A DNA stretch of 64,000 nucleotides from Phanerodontia chrysosporium (GCA_001910725.1 MJGA01000009.1:372001-436000), one strand, 5' to 3'; shown: positions 44,298 through 56,956, counted from the first letter of the stretch. The notes: generated from the letters alone by a model not told the origin. A program made the numbers and translations.

Positions 44298-47200
44298 CTA
44301 GTACTTGAGCAACTTGTATATCGGACCGTACTCGTCGATGATCTTATTGATCGGGTCCTCGTGCGACCGCACCAGAGTGTAAATCAGCGCAATAACGGCG
44401 ACGGCAATGCCCATGCAGGCGAGCCCTGTAACGATGCATGAGCACCTCGTCACAGCAAACCGGCAGACAGGCACCTACATATGCCGACCGGCCCCGCGAT
44501 CGCAGCGATGGTGGTCGCGTGCGCGATCGAAGCGACGATCTCGACCGCAAAGGCGATCGTGCTGAGCGCAGCAAAGAGCAGCTGCGTGCCCGCGAACACC
44601 TTGTCCACCGTCGTGGCCTTCGGGTCTTTAAGCGCCTTGTCGAACTCGAACGCACTCGCGACGAGCGTGGAGACGGACACAAAGAAGCCTGGCAGAGATG
44701 GCGCGTCAGAAGCAGGGCACTACGCACGGGCAGCGGCGTGGAACTCACCGAAGGCCAGGCTGATGCCCTTTGCGATGCTGCGCCGTTTCCCGCGTCAGCA
44801 CGTCGCGGAGAGTACGGGCGGACTGTGCGTGCTCACCGAGCCCAGTTCCTCGTGAAGAACCCGCGCATGGCGGTCGTCGCGCCTTCGACGCTGTTAGTGA
44901 TCTTGCTAACGACGTTCTTGGCCCACTTGGCCGCAGCGGTGATCCACTGGAGGGCACGCCGGGGAAGGAGCTTGCGGATGCCGTTCCCGAGGCCCTTCGC
45001 GATGGACACGAGAGCGCGCCCGACAAACTTGGCCGGCTTCGTCTTGATCATCGCAAGCCACGGGGCGGTGACGCCGTCCAACATTCGCGCCGCAGCGTCG
45101 ACGAGCGACGCGTACATGCTGACCTTCTCGGCCACGTCGAGCGTGTCCTGGCCCTCGACGAGCTTCTCCGTGATGAAGCTCACGCCTGCGATGACAAGTA
45201 CCCCGCGGTATGCCTTCTTAAACGCGGCCTTGGCCTTCTGCCACACCTTGGGCCAGAACCCGCCGGTCACTTCGTTCCGGCTGATGACGGTGGTCAGCTC
45301 GGCTACCGACGGTACGCGGTTCAGTTGCTTCGCGTGGCCGTCGAAGCCAGCGACAAGTGCCTTTCCAAACTCGGACCATGTGAGATCATCGCGGTCGGCC
45401 AGGAACGCGCGTAGCTTCACCCAATCCGCCGCTTTCTCGCGCATCGCCTCGTCACTGGCCTTGCCCATCTTGGTGAACACGGTCTCTTTGCCTGACTTTT
45501 CGTCCTTCTCGATAACGTCGAGGTCCTCAAAGAACTAGCAGAGTCGCGTCAGGCAGATGCACGACAAGAAACGAGTGCACGCGCACCTCGGTGATGTTGC
45601 TCGCAAGCTCGCTGCTCCACATGATGTGGTCCATCGTTGCGAAAGTAGCTATGGCAGTAAGGCTATTGATCACATCCTCGACGCTATCGCGCGGCTTAAA
45701 ATCAGGTCCAGCCTCTTCCTGCAGGACCTGCAGCTTGTTCTGCCAGTCATAGATGTCGTGCTGAACACGCAGGTCCGCGCGCTTGACTCGCGCGGTCAAC
45801 TCGCGGATGCCCAGCGGAGATTCTAAGCATGGCTGTCAGAAGCTGAGTCTGTTTGAGCAGCAATGTGACCTACGGAGATAGTCTGCGAGGAGGTGTACAC
45901 TCTTTGGGGTTCTGAGGAACGGCTGGAGGTCCCGACTGCACGGCGGTATCCAAGACGGTAGCAGGCCGCGCGACAACACGGTACTGTAGCTGCACGTCTC
46001 CATCTCTTTCGCGTCTTTCTCGTTCTCGCGTCCATCCCACTCCTTCGCCAGTCGGTCGCACCTGCCTTGGCTTGTCGAAGGCTGCGCAGGCGCGCACGAA
46101 GGCTTGCACTTGTTCTCGTCGATGCGCTCGCGCTGCTTCGGGTCGACGCTCTCCGTGTTCTTGAGGAACGTCATGACGTTGACGATAGCCGCGAGCTTGA
46201 GGTACTTTGGGCCCATATTCACGATCTTCTGCTCCTGGGCGTCGAGGGGCTTATGTCGGGATTGAGTGCCTCGATCACATCCTTCGGGGCGCTGTGCAGG
46301 ATAATCTGCAATAAGGTTAACAGGTCTGGTCGGGTAGGAGAAAAAATGTGTAGCTCACCCTGGCGAAGATGCGGTCCGCTTCCTCCTGCGCCATGTCCTC
46401 CGTCATGATCTTCTTCTCCGGCTTGATCGTACCATCGGGCTGCTCCACCTCCACGACGATCTCCTTCGTGGTCGGCTTTAGGCTCGTCACCGACATCAGC
46501 TGCGTGACGGATCTACCGTCAGGGCCGAGATTAGGCCCGGCAGAGCTCGTGCGAGTGCGCTTCTTCGTGGCCCTGAAGGTGCCCCTCCACTCCCACTCCT
46601 TCTCGTTCTGCACCCAGACACCGGTGAACTTCTGGTCTCTCTCTTCGACAAGATCGTCCAACACGATGCGGAACGTATAGTCAAGCCTTTTATTCTTCGG
46701 GTCGCCCTCGGTCTTGACGATGACAGTCTCCTTGTTGCCGTGCTCGAAGGTAGTGCTGTCCGTGATGTCGACGTCATCTACGTAACACTGTATGACGTAC
46801 ATCAGGAGAGCCGTGGAACAGGTAATTGCGAGCAGCACTCACGACAACGGGGGTGCCAGACGTCTTCGTCTCCATGCCCCATTCCAGGCTGCGCCACGGC
46901 GACCAGTCGTCCTCATCCGTGCTTCCCTGCTTGCGTCGCTCGGTCTTAAACTCAGTGATGTAAATGTCTTCCTCCTTCTCGCCAGCAGATCCCGCACTGC
47001 AATATCGCGTTGATGTATGACGTGCAGCCGCAGATATGAGCACTTACGAGTCACCGGTGGTAGCCGCCGACATCATGAACGGAGACCCCGCGGGCCCAAA
47101 GCCGGATATGTTCGACGCGCTGCGCGACAAATCAGCTCGCCGTGGCCCGTCACGCGTGAGGCAGCTTACATGACAGTGCTCATCAGGTCCGCACCATAAG

Positions 47201-47635
47201 CCGGAGGCGCAACGTCGCCGTTGCCGCTAGGCAGCATTGCCGAGCCCGTGACGACGAGCTGCTCGCCGTTGCGGCGGGTGACGGTCCCGATCGCCTCACG
47301 GCAGTCGCTGGTAAACGACCTGCGGGGACGGTATGAGCAACAAGCATAGCAAGCGTTTGACGAATGCGTCAGACGTACAGGCGGCCCTCACAGAGCTGCG
47401 CGCCGGACGCGAGCCAGCAGACGGTGTCGGTGATGTCGCAGTACATGACGTCGGCGTTGGGGACCTTGGTGTCGCCGATGACAAGCGCGTTGTTGGCGGG
47501 GTCAAAGAGGATGTGCCCGACAGGGTGTTGGTCGTGCTCGTCCTCGGCGAAGGGGTCGAGGGACGGCTTGAGCTCGAAGAGCTGGGTGCCGAGCCTACTG
47601 GGGAGGGGAACGTTGGACAGGGGGCAGTCGTACAT
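44298..47635 (-). CDS. Large unknown protein with hydrophobic C-terminal region
   Basis: A multi-exon gene, roughly 950-1000 codons, read in order: MYDCPLSNVPLPSRLGTQLF, then HPVGHILFDPANNALVIGDT, SFTSDCREAIGTVTRRNGEQ, a beta-rich block (EHGNKETVIVKTEGDPKNK, LDYTFRIVLDDLVEERD, VWVQNEKEWEWRGTFRA), SAPKDVIEALNPDIS, KYLKLAAIVNVMTFLKN, DIYDWQNKLQVLQEEAGPDF, EFGKALVAGFDGHAKQLNRV and KVWQKAKAAFKKAYRGVLVI. The last exons are strongly hydrophobic (LLFAALSTIAFAVEIVASIA, LACMGIAVAVIALIYTL) and end DEYGPIYKLLKY at 44298. No signal peptide. Frame breaks are seen at plus 46246-46249 (GGGG) and about 46109, and the splice near 45830-45890 cannot be closed in frame. I do not recognise the family. The pattern, a soluble N-terminus followed by amphipathic and membrane-length helices, could fit a membrane-inserting protein, but that is inference only. 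Confidence 0.55.
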
Positions 47636-48511
47636 CGTGCTAGGCGGCGGGTGCGCTGGGCAGATGCTGACGGCTGCATGTCGAGCATTCGAGCTCTTTA
47701 TACGCTGAGCGAGGCCACAGCTGAGGCAATGTGGCGTCGGCGGGAGAAAACATGCGAGGGTGGTATGTCAGGCGCTCGCCACTCTTGCGAGTTCACCTGT
47801 CAAAGAACGATGTGGCGGCCCGACAGATTCCAAAATGGTCTTAATGCCGTGAAGGGGGCTCCTTCACGCGTCCAAAATGGCGCTATAAGACGTCGCGATT
47901 TGCGAAGCAGAGTCGGCCTTTTCCCTGCCCCGTCGTATTCCACCGTCGTGAGCGACACGTCAGGCTTCACGTTTGCGCACGCACTGATATGTCGCATCTG
48001 GTGCGAGAATTCCTCCAGAGCGTACCTCGTATCCAGCCCAAGATCGCGGTGTGTGGTCGTCCGAGTGTGAACGCGGTGCTGAAGTGTTGATCTCGACTTT
48101 CTGCGAGTTAGTTAGCGCCGTGAAACTCGGGTTAGGGTTGCACACACCTGTATAGATTTTCCACGCCACATGGGCACATATTCTCAGCCACTCTTGCCCA
48201 AGCAGACGACACTACGTAGAAAATGCCAGACACTACTTTGCTGTGCAGGCAAAATGGCCGAGTCTTGACTCTTATTCGTCCTGACCCGGCAATCACCGTA
48301 GAACTACCCCAGCAGACCGCAACACCAACTGGGGTCCTGGCGACTCAAAACCTTGTTACTCCCTGCCCTCCATCCTGGCTCCGTAACCCCCTGTTGACGA
48401 CGAGGCTGTAACTCAAATACTATCGTTTACAGTGAGTCTCATTGTGGACAGCTCCTACCGTCGTATGTGGGTAAATCCGGCGCATATACTCATGTGCGTG
48501 TATGCTTCCAG
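47636..48511. other. Intergenic, no gene seen
   Basis: About 880 bp between the divergent starts of the large unknown gene and F-box gene 2; promoter region of both. No motif stands out. Confidence 0.45.
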
Positions 48512-49949
48512 ATGCGCTTGAACTGGGACGTCCTCATCCACATCATGGCTTCGCTCGACCTCCGAGATGCTGCCAAAATGTCACGGACGTGCAGAACAAT
48601 ACGAAGGGCAGCTCCTCCCGTCCTCCTGAAGGACACCATATTCCTTAGCAAGCTGGCACGCTTTCTGTCTCTGCGGGACTTCATGTTGGCGGACTCGCGA
48701 AGATTCTGTCATCTCCGTCGACTCTACCTCGGGTTCTACGTCGATGAAACAGGTGACTTCGACCAACTATTGGAGCATATTGCGGACTTCCTCGTGCAAG
48801 CGACGAACCTCGAATGTCTGCATATCGTAGATGCCACCCTAATGCTCACTCATGCGCCTATTCTCGCCGCTATCTCCTCCCTCTCTAGGTTGCGCCTGCT
48901 ATGGCTAGAGAACGCCGAGGATGACATAGATCAAGTCATCAGACTTGTGCACCCGCCGTCCCTCCGCGAACTCATCCTGGACCCGTCATATCACGAAACA
49001 CCGTTCGACCCCCTCCCCGCAGTGTCCGTCTTCAGCGACTGCGAGCACTTGACCGCAATCACCTTGCACACCGCGGACTTCTCTGATTCCACCCCCATAA
49101 ACTGCCCTCACGTTAGCTCGCTGCAACTAGTGTTCTGCCGTTACCCGCACTTGAGATTATGGAGTGTTCCTTCCCGAATCTACGCCACATCTCCTTTGAG
49201 CTAGCTGGAGCTGGCGACTGTGATGACTATAATATCATCGAAGGCGGCCGCACCTCAGCATGGAACCTGAATATGTTCCGCGGTGGACCTCTCTTGCTCG
49301 TGCCAGGGGCAGCATTCCGAGCCTATACAGTCTCGCCATACGGTGCCCCATCAATCATCTAGACTTGTCGCCCCTTAATGAGGTCTGTGGATTGCGACCG
49401 GCTCCGTACCCTGCTTGCAGACCACAGCCCGACAACCCTTGAGCTTCAGGTCGAGGCATCCATTATAGACCTTGCGGAGCTGCCCGACATGCTGGCCTCT
49501 GTGAAATCAAACCTTCGCCACCTACACTTGCATCTCGACTTGCGTGGCGTGCTACACAAAAATCCCGCTGCGAAGCTCGTGAGTACCGCTGTCACATACG
49601 ATCATGCCAACTATTGGCTAACATGCCTAACCAGATGTCACTCCTCGAATCTCTATCTGAGTTTTCCCTGGAAAATCTAAAGCTAACGAGACCGCGATGG
49701 GAACTATATGACAGGAGCCAGCCGATAGACGAAGAAGTAGTGGCATCTCCGTTTGTGGACCTCGACACGCGCACCCTGGCAGAACGGGCCGCGCACGTGA
49801 TGCCTTCCCTGCGACATATCTGCATGGTGACGCTAAGCGATATGCATTTCGTGACCACATACGTGTTTTCGAGGTCCGGGATGTCGAGAAAGATGTCCAT
49901 GAGTATCGTGGTATCTTCGAGCTGTCTTCACATGCTGCAGCATTGGTAA
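48512..49949 (+). CDS. F-box protein 2 (paralogue of F-box 1; three frame breaks)
   Basis: Start MRLNWDVLIHIMASLDLRDA, continuing AKMSRTCRTIRRAAPPVLL, gives an F-box at the very N-terminus, matching F-box gene 1 (LNVDVLTEIMSSL...). FMLADSRRFCHLRRLYLGF and LTHAPILAAISSLSRLRLLW follow the same order as the first gene. An intron at 49579-49634 joins NPAAKL to MSLLESLSEFSLENLKLTR; the last exon ends MPSLRHICMVTLSDMHF and beyond. The frame breaks three times, each repaired by one extra base: near 49153-49156 (HLE/IMECSFPNLRHISF), near 49275-49280 (WNLNMF/PRWTSLARARG) and near 49388-49392 (NEVCG/DCDRLRTLLADHS). Either assembly errors or a decaying copy. SCF substrate-receptor role is by family only. 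Confidence 0.7.
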
Positions 49950-50393
49950 TATCTCAATCTCCGTTCTGCGAGAAGCAGGATACTCCGTATATTTGAGTTG
50001 CTTCTACGCTAATGGTTTTTGGCTCTAGTCGCACCTTCATCTTAATCTCACTCACGGACTCAGGGTATTTGCCTGTAACATAGCACCATGTAGTGTAACA
50101 GCACTGATTGTCGATGGCTTTTCGTTAATTATCAAGTGCCGTACCACTTAGACGGTTGCCACTTGTCGCAACCTCTAGCTGAGAGTCGTGGCGTCATGGG
50201 GTTAGTACTGGATGTGTTTATCGGTGAAGCAGGAGTGTACCAAGAGCCTGAAGACGCTCTAGTCAATCTTCACAGTCAAATAACACCCAACAAGCTGCAC
50301 GGCTTGAAGGCGAAGCTCAGTTATCGCGTGCACAAACTAACATAACGAAGAGACGATTAGATACAATACGCGTCTGCACATAATAGATATCAA

Positions 50394-50660
50394 ATGGGAC
50401 AGGTAATGACGTCCTTCCCGCATTCCCAAAACATCATGGTCAAGCTCTACCCTCCGAAATTTAGCGCTAAGCCTACAGCTGTAATTCGGCATGTAATCTG
50501 TCCGAAGATGATTGAGTACAACGAAGGCGTTGAGGGATTGACGTGGCTTACAGGAGGAACGCGAACGCAGGACATGCTGAAGAAGCAATCAGGCCCACTG
50601 CTACGCGAAGGAGCCAAAGCTCAACCACTGACCATGGCCGATAAACTCAAAGATGCATAG
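50394..50660 (+). CDS. Doubtful small ORF
   Basis: 88 codons, MGQVMTSFPHSQNIMVKLYP to KKQSGPLLREGAKAQPLTMA. The second half reads like an ordinary folded protein rather than a random frame, but no start context, splice partner or family is evident. It may be the last exon of a gene whose 5' part I cannot see in 49.95-50.39 kb. Confidence 0.25.
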   Translation: MGQVMTSFPHSQNIMVKLYPPKFSAKPTAVIRHVICPKMIEYNEGVEGLTWLTGGTRTQDMLKKQSGPLLREGAKAQPLTMADKLKDA

Positions 50661-50699
50661 ATGAACGGTCCAGTAGGCCCAGCCTTCATTTTTCCACTG

Positions 50700-52201
50700 C
50701 AGTAAAACGTGGCGAGGTTCAGTGAGAGAGTCCTAGGACGCGTGCTGGACGTACCAGACCCATGACATCGCCAAAGAGGGGCATGCTCCTGTAAGAATTG
50801 CAGTCAGCAGCGTCCCGAGCCGACAAGATGCACATGAATACTCGCTGCAGAAGCAGGCTGCCTGAATAGAAAGCGAACGATATGTAACAAAGTGGACTGC
50901 GAGTCGCAGGCTGTCAGTCTCCAGCAAGTCCGCGTAAAAATGGGTCACTCACTCTCTCGGGCTCACTTCTTTCTGACCAACACGCCGGCTGAACGCTAGG
51001 GCGGCAGCGAGGTCGAATATCATTGGTAGGAGTAGGCCGATGGTCAGGGCCTGTACGATATCAAGATGTAATCCTTCAGCACGACCGAGCGAGAACACAC
51101 CTTTGTGTGCTTCGCAAGAGTAATCTGAGGCCAAATCATGATGCTAAGCGCACTGCAAAGACAGGTTATTAGCAGCCGTGCGAATGAGGGAAGGGCGTAC
51201 TTGAACACTAGATTCCGCAACAGTCAGGAGCGCGAATCATCAGCGGCGAGCGTTATCATCGGATTCAGCGATCCATGAACCCACAGATATTGTATCCTGT
51301 AGGACGGTCACCGGATTATCAACAGAGATCTGCAGTAGCACGTGACGTACCGAGTGTAAGATAGTTGAGTACGCTCTGCAAAAGTTCCCAATCATCAGCC
51401 AGCACATTAGTGAGTTACAATTTTACCCCACATACCAAGCCAGTGCTCCAGACAGACTTGCGTCCACCAGAAGCTGTGTAATCCGATGATATTCAACACA
51501 CCGGCACGGACGGCTGCAAACAACTTCAGTCTACTCACCGTTACGGAATATATACGCTACAGTGCTTTGAGAGAAGAATATCGAGAGTGACTATTGTGCA
51601 TAACCTGTGTCAAAATAGGCATGCTGCAAGCTTGATACACGCGCTCACAGTAAAGATGAGCAGCATCTTCGCGAGATGTGTCAGATGAGCCTAATCGTCG
51701 GGACTTAAAACGCACCTCAAATGCACTGAGTATCAATTGCGATTAGTAGAGAGCCTGTCGCCTAAAGATTGGGAGATCTCACCGAAGAAGGCTGGTCCCC
51801 CCATGCAGTCCGCCGAGCGAATCGAATGCGAGGGGCTCCTCTCCCGCAGCTTGCGCAGCATATATCCAGGCCAGCGCACATGAAGTGATGACCGAAGGTC
51901 CGAGCCTTTTAACGCCGTCCCTGTGTTCAGCGTATAACGTCCAGACGGAGGGCATACGAGGACGCACAATATTGAGGCTATTGTGGATATTCTCGCACCA
52001 CGGTGCTTCGACTGGGCCTCTCCGTCTGCGCCCAGCATCGTGTAATAGATGCCGACAGAAGCCACAACACCCCTGCGTCCGCGTGTCAGAACTACTGGAC
52101 CTAGAAGTGATCGACGGTGCTTACAATGTGACCGCCCCGGCGACAACAGGCGGGTGTCCAGAGAAGAGGAGTTGTTGCTCGAGAGGTACGCTGTCGTTCA
52201 T
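50700..52201 (-). CDS. Multi-exon integral membrane protein, family copy A
   Basis: Start at 52201 (MNDSVPLEQQLLFSGHPPVV, continuing AGAVTL); intron 52073-52123 leads to GVVASVGIYYTMLGADGEAQ, and after a one-base break near 52010-52013 to CENIHNSLNIVRPRMPSVWT, then VKRLGPSVITSCALAWIYAA. Further short minus-strand exons follow: VRAGVLNIIGLHSFWWTQVC (about 51510-51440), ALSIMIWPQITLAKHTK (about 51150-51100), ALTIGLLLPMIFDLAAALAF (about 51050-50960) and a likely last exon SMPLFGDVMGLVRPARVLG near 50790-50730. Several membrane helices; family not recognised. A TATAA element lies about 50 bp upstream of the ATG. Exon joins downstream of 51.7 kb are not certain. Confidence 0.45.
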
Positions 52202-52599
52202 GTTAGTCTCGGACCAAGAGGCGACGGCCACCTTATCGGCTGATGATTGTTATAAGTAGTCGTGTGCGCGCTCTCATGTCAAGAACCTGATACTGCGCTG
52301 GGGTGACGCCTTGCCGCCTTCGGTGAGCATGTGCCGGGGCCGTGCTCCTCGGACAGGGTCAAGGATATCTAACGATAATGAGCCTGTCAAACAACATAGC
52401 CCCTACCAGCGGCATGGTGGAGATTGTACTAGAGCGTCCAATGGATCCGCAGGCGAGCAGAACTGGACAGGAGAGAAGCATAGCGCGTACGGTTCGGGAA
52501 CGTCAGAGCAGCTGGAGTTCAGCACGAGAACACTGCATACAGCAATCGGAACCAGAAAGTCTGTACCTGCAGCTGCTCGTGAGAAATCTGCGCGGGATG

Positions 52600-54240
52600 C
52601 ACAGTATACTAGACGTCTTTCATAGGCACTCGGTCCTTCGACAATGTCGTGCCGTCATCATCTAGGTTGATGGACTCATCCCCAAACGACCCCCGAGGTT
52701 CGGCCACACGCCATCTTAAGAAGTGATACCATGAGGAGTGCGACAAATGAGAAACGCATGACGCGACTTACACGAGGAACAACGAGATGAGGTGCACTAG
52801 TCGGTTCAGGGTCAGTTCAAGGCGAAAGTAACGGACGTGTAGGGGCATACTCTGCGCAGCAGAAAGGTATCCGCCAATCTCGAGGGTATACCATAGCCAT
52901 CCGCCGTACGACTAGCGGGAGAGCGTCAGTCGGAGAGAGAGCAATCGATATGCTGACCCTCACCAAGCCTAGGAATCTGGCGAAGACTCTGAGATTCCTG
53001 AGGTCGCGGTTATACGTGGCAGGCTTCGTGAGGACAGCTTGCTGACTTACAGTAGGAAACAGCTCGCGAACATTGACCAGTATGCGACGGGGTACAACTT
53101 TGCGGCTTGCCTAGAGAGCCGGGTCAAGACGATCCGAGGGGGCAAGGGCAATCCAGGACGCACGGCCGCTTAGCTCCTGGCACCTCGTGCCGCAGGCGAT
53201 ACAACGCGAGCGACAGGAGAGCGTCGAACGCAATCATGGGGACTTGCGCGAGCATCAGCCACTAGATACAACCTAGTCAGTTCATCAGTAGACATTTCCT
53301 TGGACCGTCAGCGCACCTCGAGTTCTTCAATGGCGGTGCGGTCTTGCCATTTTACGGAGAACCTGTGTCTTGTCCGTGAGCGTCCCAAAGGTCAATTGAA
53401 TGATTCTTACGTGACCGCAGAGCCTATGCGTCAAAGGTGTCGGCTCTCTCCAATGGAGTGAATGGTAAGCAAACATACCTAGCATCCAACCTATGGGCCA
53501 AGATGTGAGCTTACTCGGAAATTGGTCGCACAAACAACGGCACACATAATGGGCTGATAGCCAACGTAACCTGTCAGACCAAGACTTGTCAACTCCAAGC
53601 AACGATGATTTTTAACTATGACCAACCAAACTCGCGACAAGTTTCCTGGACTGGCCTGGGAACACTGTATTGTGGCACGTCGGTCAGCATCAGTAGATCT
53701 GCATCAACAAGATATCTTACGTCGGAAGAATATACCGGCAATGCCAAGCTGGCAGTATAGAGCAAGAACAGCCTAGTGACGCCCTCTATGTTAGGTAGCC
53801 AGATCAGCAGCCTGAAGCAAAGATACGCACTGCTAAAAGTAAAGAGGCCTTTGAAGCTTGTTAGACGGCCGATAATGGACAGTACATGGTATAGACCTCA
53901 GCTGACCATGGCGGAACTGCGGGGTGCATGAGAAAGCGAGTCGCGAAGCTACATTATCGACACCACTCACAGGGCACCATGTGCTGCGGCTGCCGATGCT
54001 GGTAAGCTTGGCGTCAGCGCTGGCCCATCTCGGTGCGTATACGTCCAAAAGGCGCAAACGATATTGATGACCTGTAGTATCGCCCTGTGTAGGAGCAGGG
54101 TGGCTGTGAGTCAGAGCCACGCTGGGCGAGACGGATGTAATTCGCATACGTACAATGCCCATACCGCAATCTTGAACTCGTTTGCCTTCCCTGGATCGCT
54201 AGGGAACGCGAAGAGGGGCTTTCTGGGCCGATGTTTAATA
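52600..54240 (-). CDS. Multi-exon integral membrane protein, family copy B
   Basis: Exon pieces on the minus strand with flanking GT/AG: SDPGKANEFKIAVWAL (about 54210-54155), LLLHRAILQVINIVCAFWTY (54105-54030), RLLIWLPNIEGVTRLFLLYT (53815-53720), WLMLAQVPMIAFDALLSLAL (53265-53190), QAAKLYPVAYWSMFASCF (53110-53050), YNRDLRNLRVFARFLGL (53025-52965), GGWLWYTLEIGGYLSAAQ (52912-52850), VHLISLFLV (52800-52770) and a soluble tail ending TTLSKDRVPMKDV near 52605. At least five hydrophobic helices. GGWLWYTLEIGG and VHLI match copy C. The exact start and all splice phases are unresolved; the first join is out of phase as written. Confidence 0.4.
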
Positions 54241-54820
54241 GCAACGGCTAGAATTCTGCGAGTTGGTCAGAAGTCACAAATCATTGGAGGCGAATCCGCA
54301 CGAGCACGCTCACACGATGGATGGCACCGCAAGGAATGGCAGTCGGCCCTCAAATAAGGGTACATCTGCAAATGTATTAGTGCTGTCTGTCATGAGTAGA
54401 CTTGAACTGTGTAGATGGTCGCAAGTTGAGAACCCACGTAGGTGCGCGCTCAGGATGAGTCGGACAACACCACGCGAGCTTTATCACTGGTCTGTGGTAA
54501 GTTGATGGTCCGACTCCAGCACCAATAAGTTACCGCAAGCTGCCCTTCCAATACGGGTGAATTAACCGCACGTTCAGAGACTACCTGGGGACTTGCGAGA
54601 CCGTCCTTTACAGCGTCGAAGAGGAGGAGAGCATCAGGCGCATCAAGCGCATCACGATGCGCAATAGGCCCTAACCTCACGGTTTGGCGCACGTTCTGCC
54701 TCTTGCTCTGTCCTCTCACCTCATCCCTCGTTCCTGCACGACCTACAGTCGGCGTTCTTCTCCTGAACTCTTTTCCGGACTTGAGGGCCACTTCGCTTTT
54801 GCACCGCAAGGCCACGAGTG

Positions 54821-56956
54821 ATGGCGAGCACCAGGTCGCTGCCTGTCCTCCTCCCGCCCAAGGCCCTCCCTTCTGCAGAGGTCTCCCCGTTCGAATGGAA
54901 GCCGAAGCGTAACCTGTCGAACCCATGCCCGCCTCCTCCGGAGGATATGACTCCGGAACAGGAGGCGGCAGCAGCGAGACTGTCACTGGATGGCAAGTTC
55001 AGGAAGGTGCGACCGCGGAGGACAGTTGACTATGGAGGGCCAATGGGAAGGTGGACACTGGTGAGTATACGCCATATGCATTCCCTGAGGGCAAAGCTGA
55101 CTGCTACATTTCACCAGCTCCGGAAGTTGCGGCCCTCACCGACGTACATCCCGTACCTGAGGCCTGCGCCTCCGTACATCATCGATGTAGGATGGGAATA
55201 TCTGGTGCATGTATCTTACAGAAGCAGCTCACCAATATATCATTGCATTACTAGCTACTCCCCCCGAAAGCGTACCCAGACAACGCGTCCACGTCGCTCT
55301 GTACGAAGTTCGTGCATACGTCTACAAATAAAATTCGGTGTCCCGTAAACTGCGTCACAGTGAGTGCATATATGCATGCTTTGCCTCTCCAGGAGAGTTC
55401 CCTAACACACAACTCTTTGCGTAGTGGACACCAGAAGGCCGTCGAGTGCTCACAGGCTCAACCAGTGGCGAGTTCACACTATGGAACGGCCTCACCTTCA
55501 ACTTTGAGACCATCTTGCAAGCGCACGACAGTGCAGTGCGGACAATGCAATTCTCACATTCGGGCCTATACCTGGCATCGGCCGACCAGAGTGGTATCAT
55601 CAAGTACTTCCAGCCGAACATGAACAACTTGACAGCCTGGCAAGGTCACCGCGAGGCCATTCGGGACGTGAGCTTCAGCCCAGATGATGGAAGGTTTGCC
55701 ACTGCGAGTGACGACTCAACTATTCGGATATGGTCTTTTGAGGAGAGTAGAGAAGAGCGGGTCCTTACTGGTGAGTCGTTCCACTTTGCGTCTTGATTTG
55801 TCTGAGCGTCACCACAGGACACGGATGGGACGTGAAATGCGTGCAATGGCATAAGACCAAGGGCCTACTTGTATCAGGAAGCAAAGACAATATGATCAAG
55901 TTCTGGGATCCGCGCACGGGAACCGTGCTCTCCACCTTGCAAGTATCCTCAGCCTTTAGTGCAGACGACCAAACTGACCCGCGTATAGGCACTATCACAA
56001 GAACACTATCCAGGCCTTACAATGGTCACCAGATGGAAACCTCGTTGCTAGTGCTTCTCGAGATCAGACTGTTCGCGTCTTCGACATCCGCGCCATGAAG
56101 GAGTTCCGAGTACTCAGAGGGCACAAAAAGGAAGTCTGCTGTAAGTCTGTCTCCCACACGCGTATACGCTGTACACTTACACCGACATTTAGCTCTAACC
56201 TGGCATCCTCTCCATCCTATCCTCGTCTCCGGGGGGTCCGAGGGTGCCGTTCTGCACTGGGACCTGTCCGCGTCGGCCATCCCCGAGACCACGACCGGGC
56301 CCGCAGCGGCCGGTATCCAAACAGGCCCGCGCGCAACACTCTCGCAGGCACACGACTCGAACGTCTGGTCGATGATGTACCATCCGATGGGGCACATCCT
56401 CGTAACGGCATCGAACGACCACACGACGCGGTTCTGGTGCCGCGAGCGCCCCGGCGACGCGTCATCCGTGTTTTCGGGCGGCGGCGAGAAGCCGCCGGAG
56501 GCGGGCGCGCAGGACGACGACGACGACGACGCGTTCGTGCCCGGCTTCAGCGGCGGCTGGGACGACGCGGGTGGCGCGCAGCAGGGCGGGCAGGATGCCC
56601 CGCCGTTCGGGGCACGCGACGAGGACGCGATCCCTGGCTTTGGCGGCGGCGCCGCGGAGACCATCCCTGGATTCGATGCGAGCAGCATGCCCGGTCCGCA
56701 GCCTGGCAGGCAGAATGGCGCCGGTCATCATCAGGACGGTGGCTACGGCCGCATGGACGAGGACCAGTATGGACGCGGTGGGGGGAACTTTGGGCGCGGT
56801 GATGGTGGTTACGGTCGGGAAGGACGAGGTGGCGGATACGACCGTGGTGGTAGCGGCGGCGGCTATGGTGGAGGTGGAGGTGGTTATGACGGTGGAGGTG
56901 GGTATGGGCGTGGTGGGCGTGGCGGAGGTAGATGGGGAAACCGACGCAGGTACTAA
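54821..56956 (+). CDS. pfs2: Cleavage and polyadenylation factor subunit PFS2 (WDR33-like)
   Basis: WD40 scaffold of the nuclear mRNA 3'-end processing complex. Start [53 protein letters not shown] and [19 protein letters not shown] are hallmark PFS2 text. At least six WD repeats follow, for example [80 protein letters not shown] and [19 protein letters not shown]. The intron between VLSTL and HYHKNTIQ (55939-55988) has a GC-AG donor (GCAAGT). The C-terminal tail is acidic, then Gly/Arg/Tyr-rich (RGG-like, [15 protein letters not shown]), suggesting RNA binding or low-complexity behaviour. Interrupts the minus-strand membrane-protein family. Intact. Confidence 0.93.

Noticed and set aside
44438..45538. 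366-codon ORF on the plus strand
   Set aside because: Antisense to the large unknown gene, whose frame carries the coherent hydrophobic and helical segments; this ORF has no motif.
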